Of a DNA stretch of 64,000 nucleotides, positions 63,967-64,000 are shown one piece after another (position 1 is the stretch's first letter; every line of letters starts with the position of its first letter). Location of the stretch: the NCBI GenBank assembly GCA_917880885.1, contig OU862922.1:24242627-24306626 (forward strand), given 5' to 3'. This stretch comes from Limnephilus marmoratus (taxonomy: Eukaryota > Arthropoda > Insecta > Trichoptera > Limnephilidae). The notes beneath the pieces were generated by a model that was not told the DNA's origin, made no database searches, and was given only the letters and a program-made list of their open reading frames with translations. The translations under genes and the position numbers were made by a program.

Positions 63967-64000
63967 TTATACAAATTTGACAGTTTCGAACAATGTTTTA

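Noticed and set aside
1..64000. CRISPR array, prophage or bacterial operon
   Set aside because: No regularly spaced identical repeats or cas-like genes were seen, and the content is clearly eukaryotic.

Overview
This window is AT-rich eukaryotic DNA made almost entirely of transposable elements and their relics. I see no bacterial-style operons, rRNA genes, complete tRNA genes or CRISPR arrays, and no complete host gene. The repeat content (Jockey/CR1-type LINEs, Penelope-like elements, a mariner, hAT and TTAA-type MITEs, Helitrons, tRNA-derived SINEs) and frequent runs such as TAGGTACCTACTT suggest an arthropod, most likely an insect and possibly a moth or butterfly. The order is an inference from sequence style, not a database match.

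Layout. 0-7 kb: SINE-like repeats and a nested Penelope/TTAA-MITE complex. 8-10 kb: the most gene-like stretch, with a TATA-containing candidate promoter on the minus strand and a GC-rich candidate first exon ending in a splice donor on the plus strand. 10-15.8 kb: mostly unassigned AT-rich DNA. 15.8-30 kb: three hAT elements with exact 8-bp target duplications, a SINE, three 5'-truncated LINEs, a Helitron relic, and several copies of one 300-450 bp SINE-like family. 30.3-31.5 kb: a 99-bp-arm palindrome beside a 419-bp-arm inverted repeat. 34.7-39.3 kb: a nearly complete LINE whose ORF2 is open while ORF1 has one internal stop. 42-44 kb: a relic of an R2-like LINE with a restriction-like endonuclease. 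44-45.6 kb: a mariner with an internal deletion and a hAT insertion. 48.4-52.2 kb: a second LINE with open ORF2. 53-64 kb: Helitron, SINE, Penelope, hAT and LINE pieces.

The main finding is a set of about a dozen short motifs spread over the window, all built as CTGATGA, a hairpin, GAAAC and a short palindrome ending in GTH. This is the layout of a hammerhead self-cleaving ribozyme. Several families differ in sequence but keep stem II, and stem I covaries (GCC/GGC, AUC/GAU, AAACC/GGUUU, AGCC/GGCU). Two copies lie directly downstream of relics of a GIY-YIG endonuclease of the Penelope type, which fits the known presence of hammerheads in Penelope-like elements. One copy rides inside a hAT-like element that itself sits inside a mariner.

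The elements are heavily nested: LINE tail in Penelope, TTAA MITE in LINE, hAT in SINE-like repeat, hAT in mariner. Only three short candidate exons (9470-9620, 33645-33692, 57985-58068) hint at host genes, and all three rest on start codon, leader-like peptide and splice-donor consensus alone.
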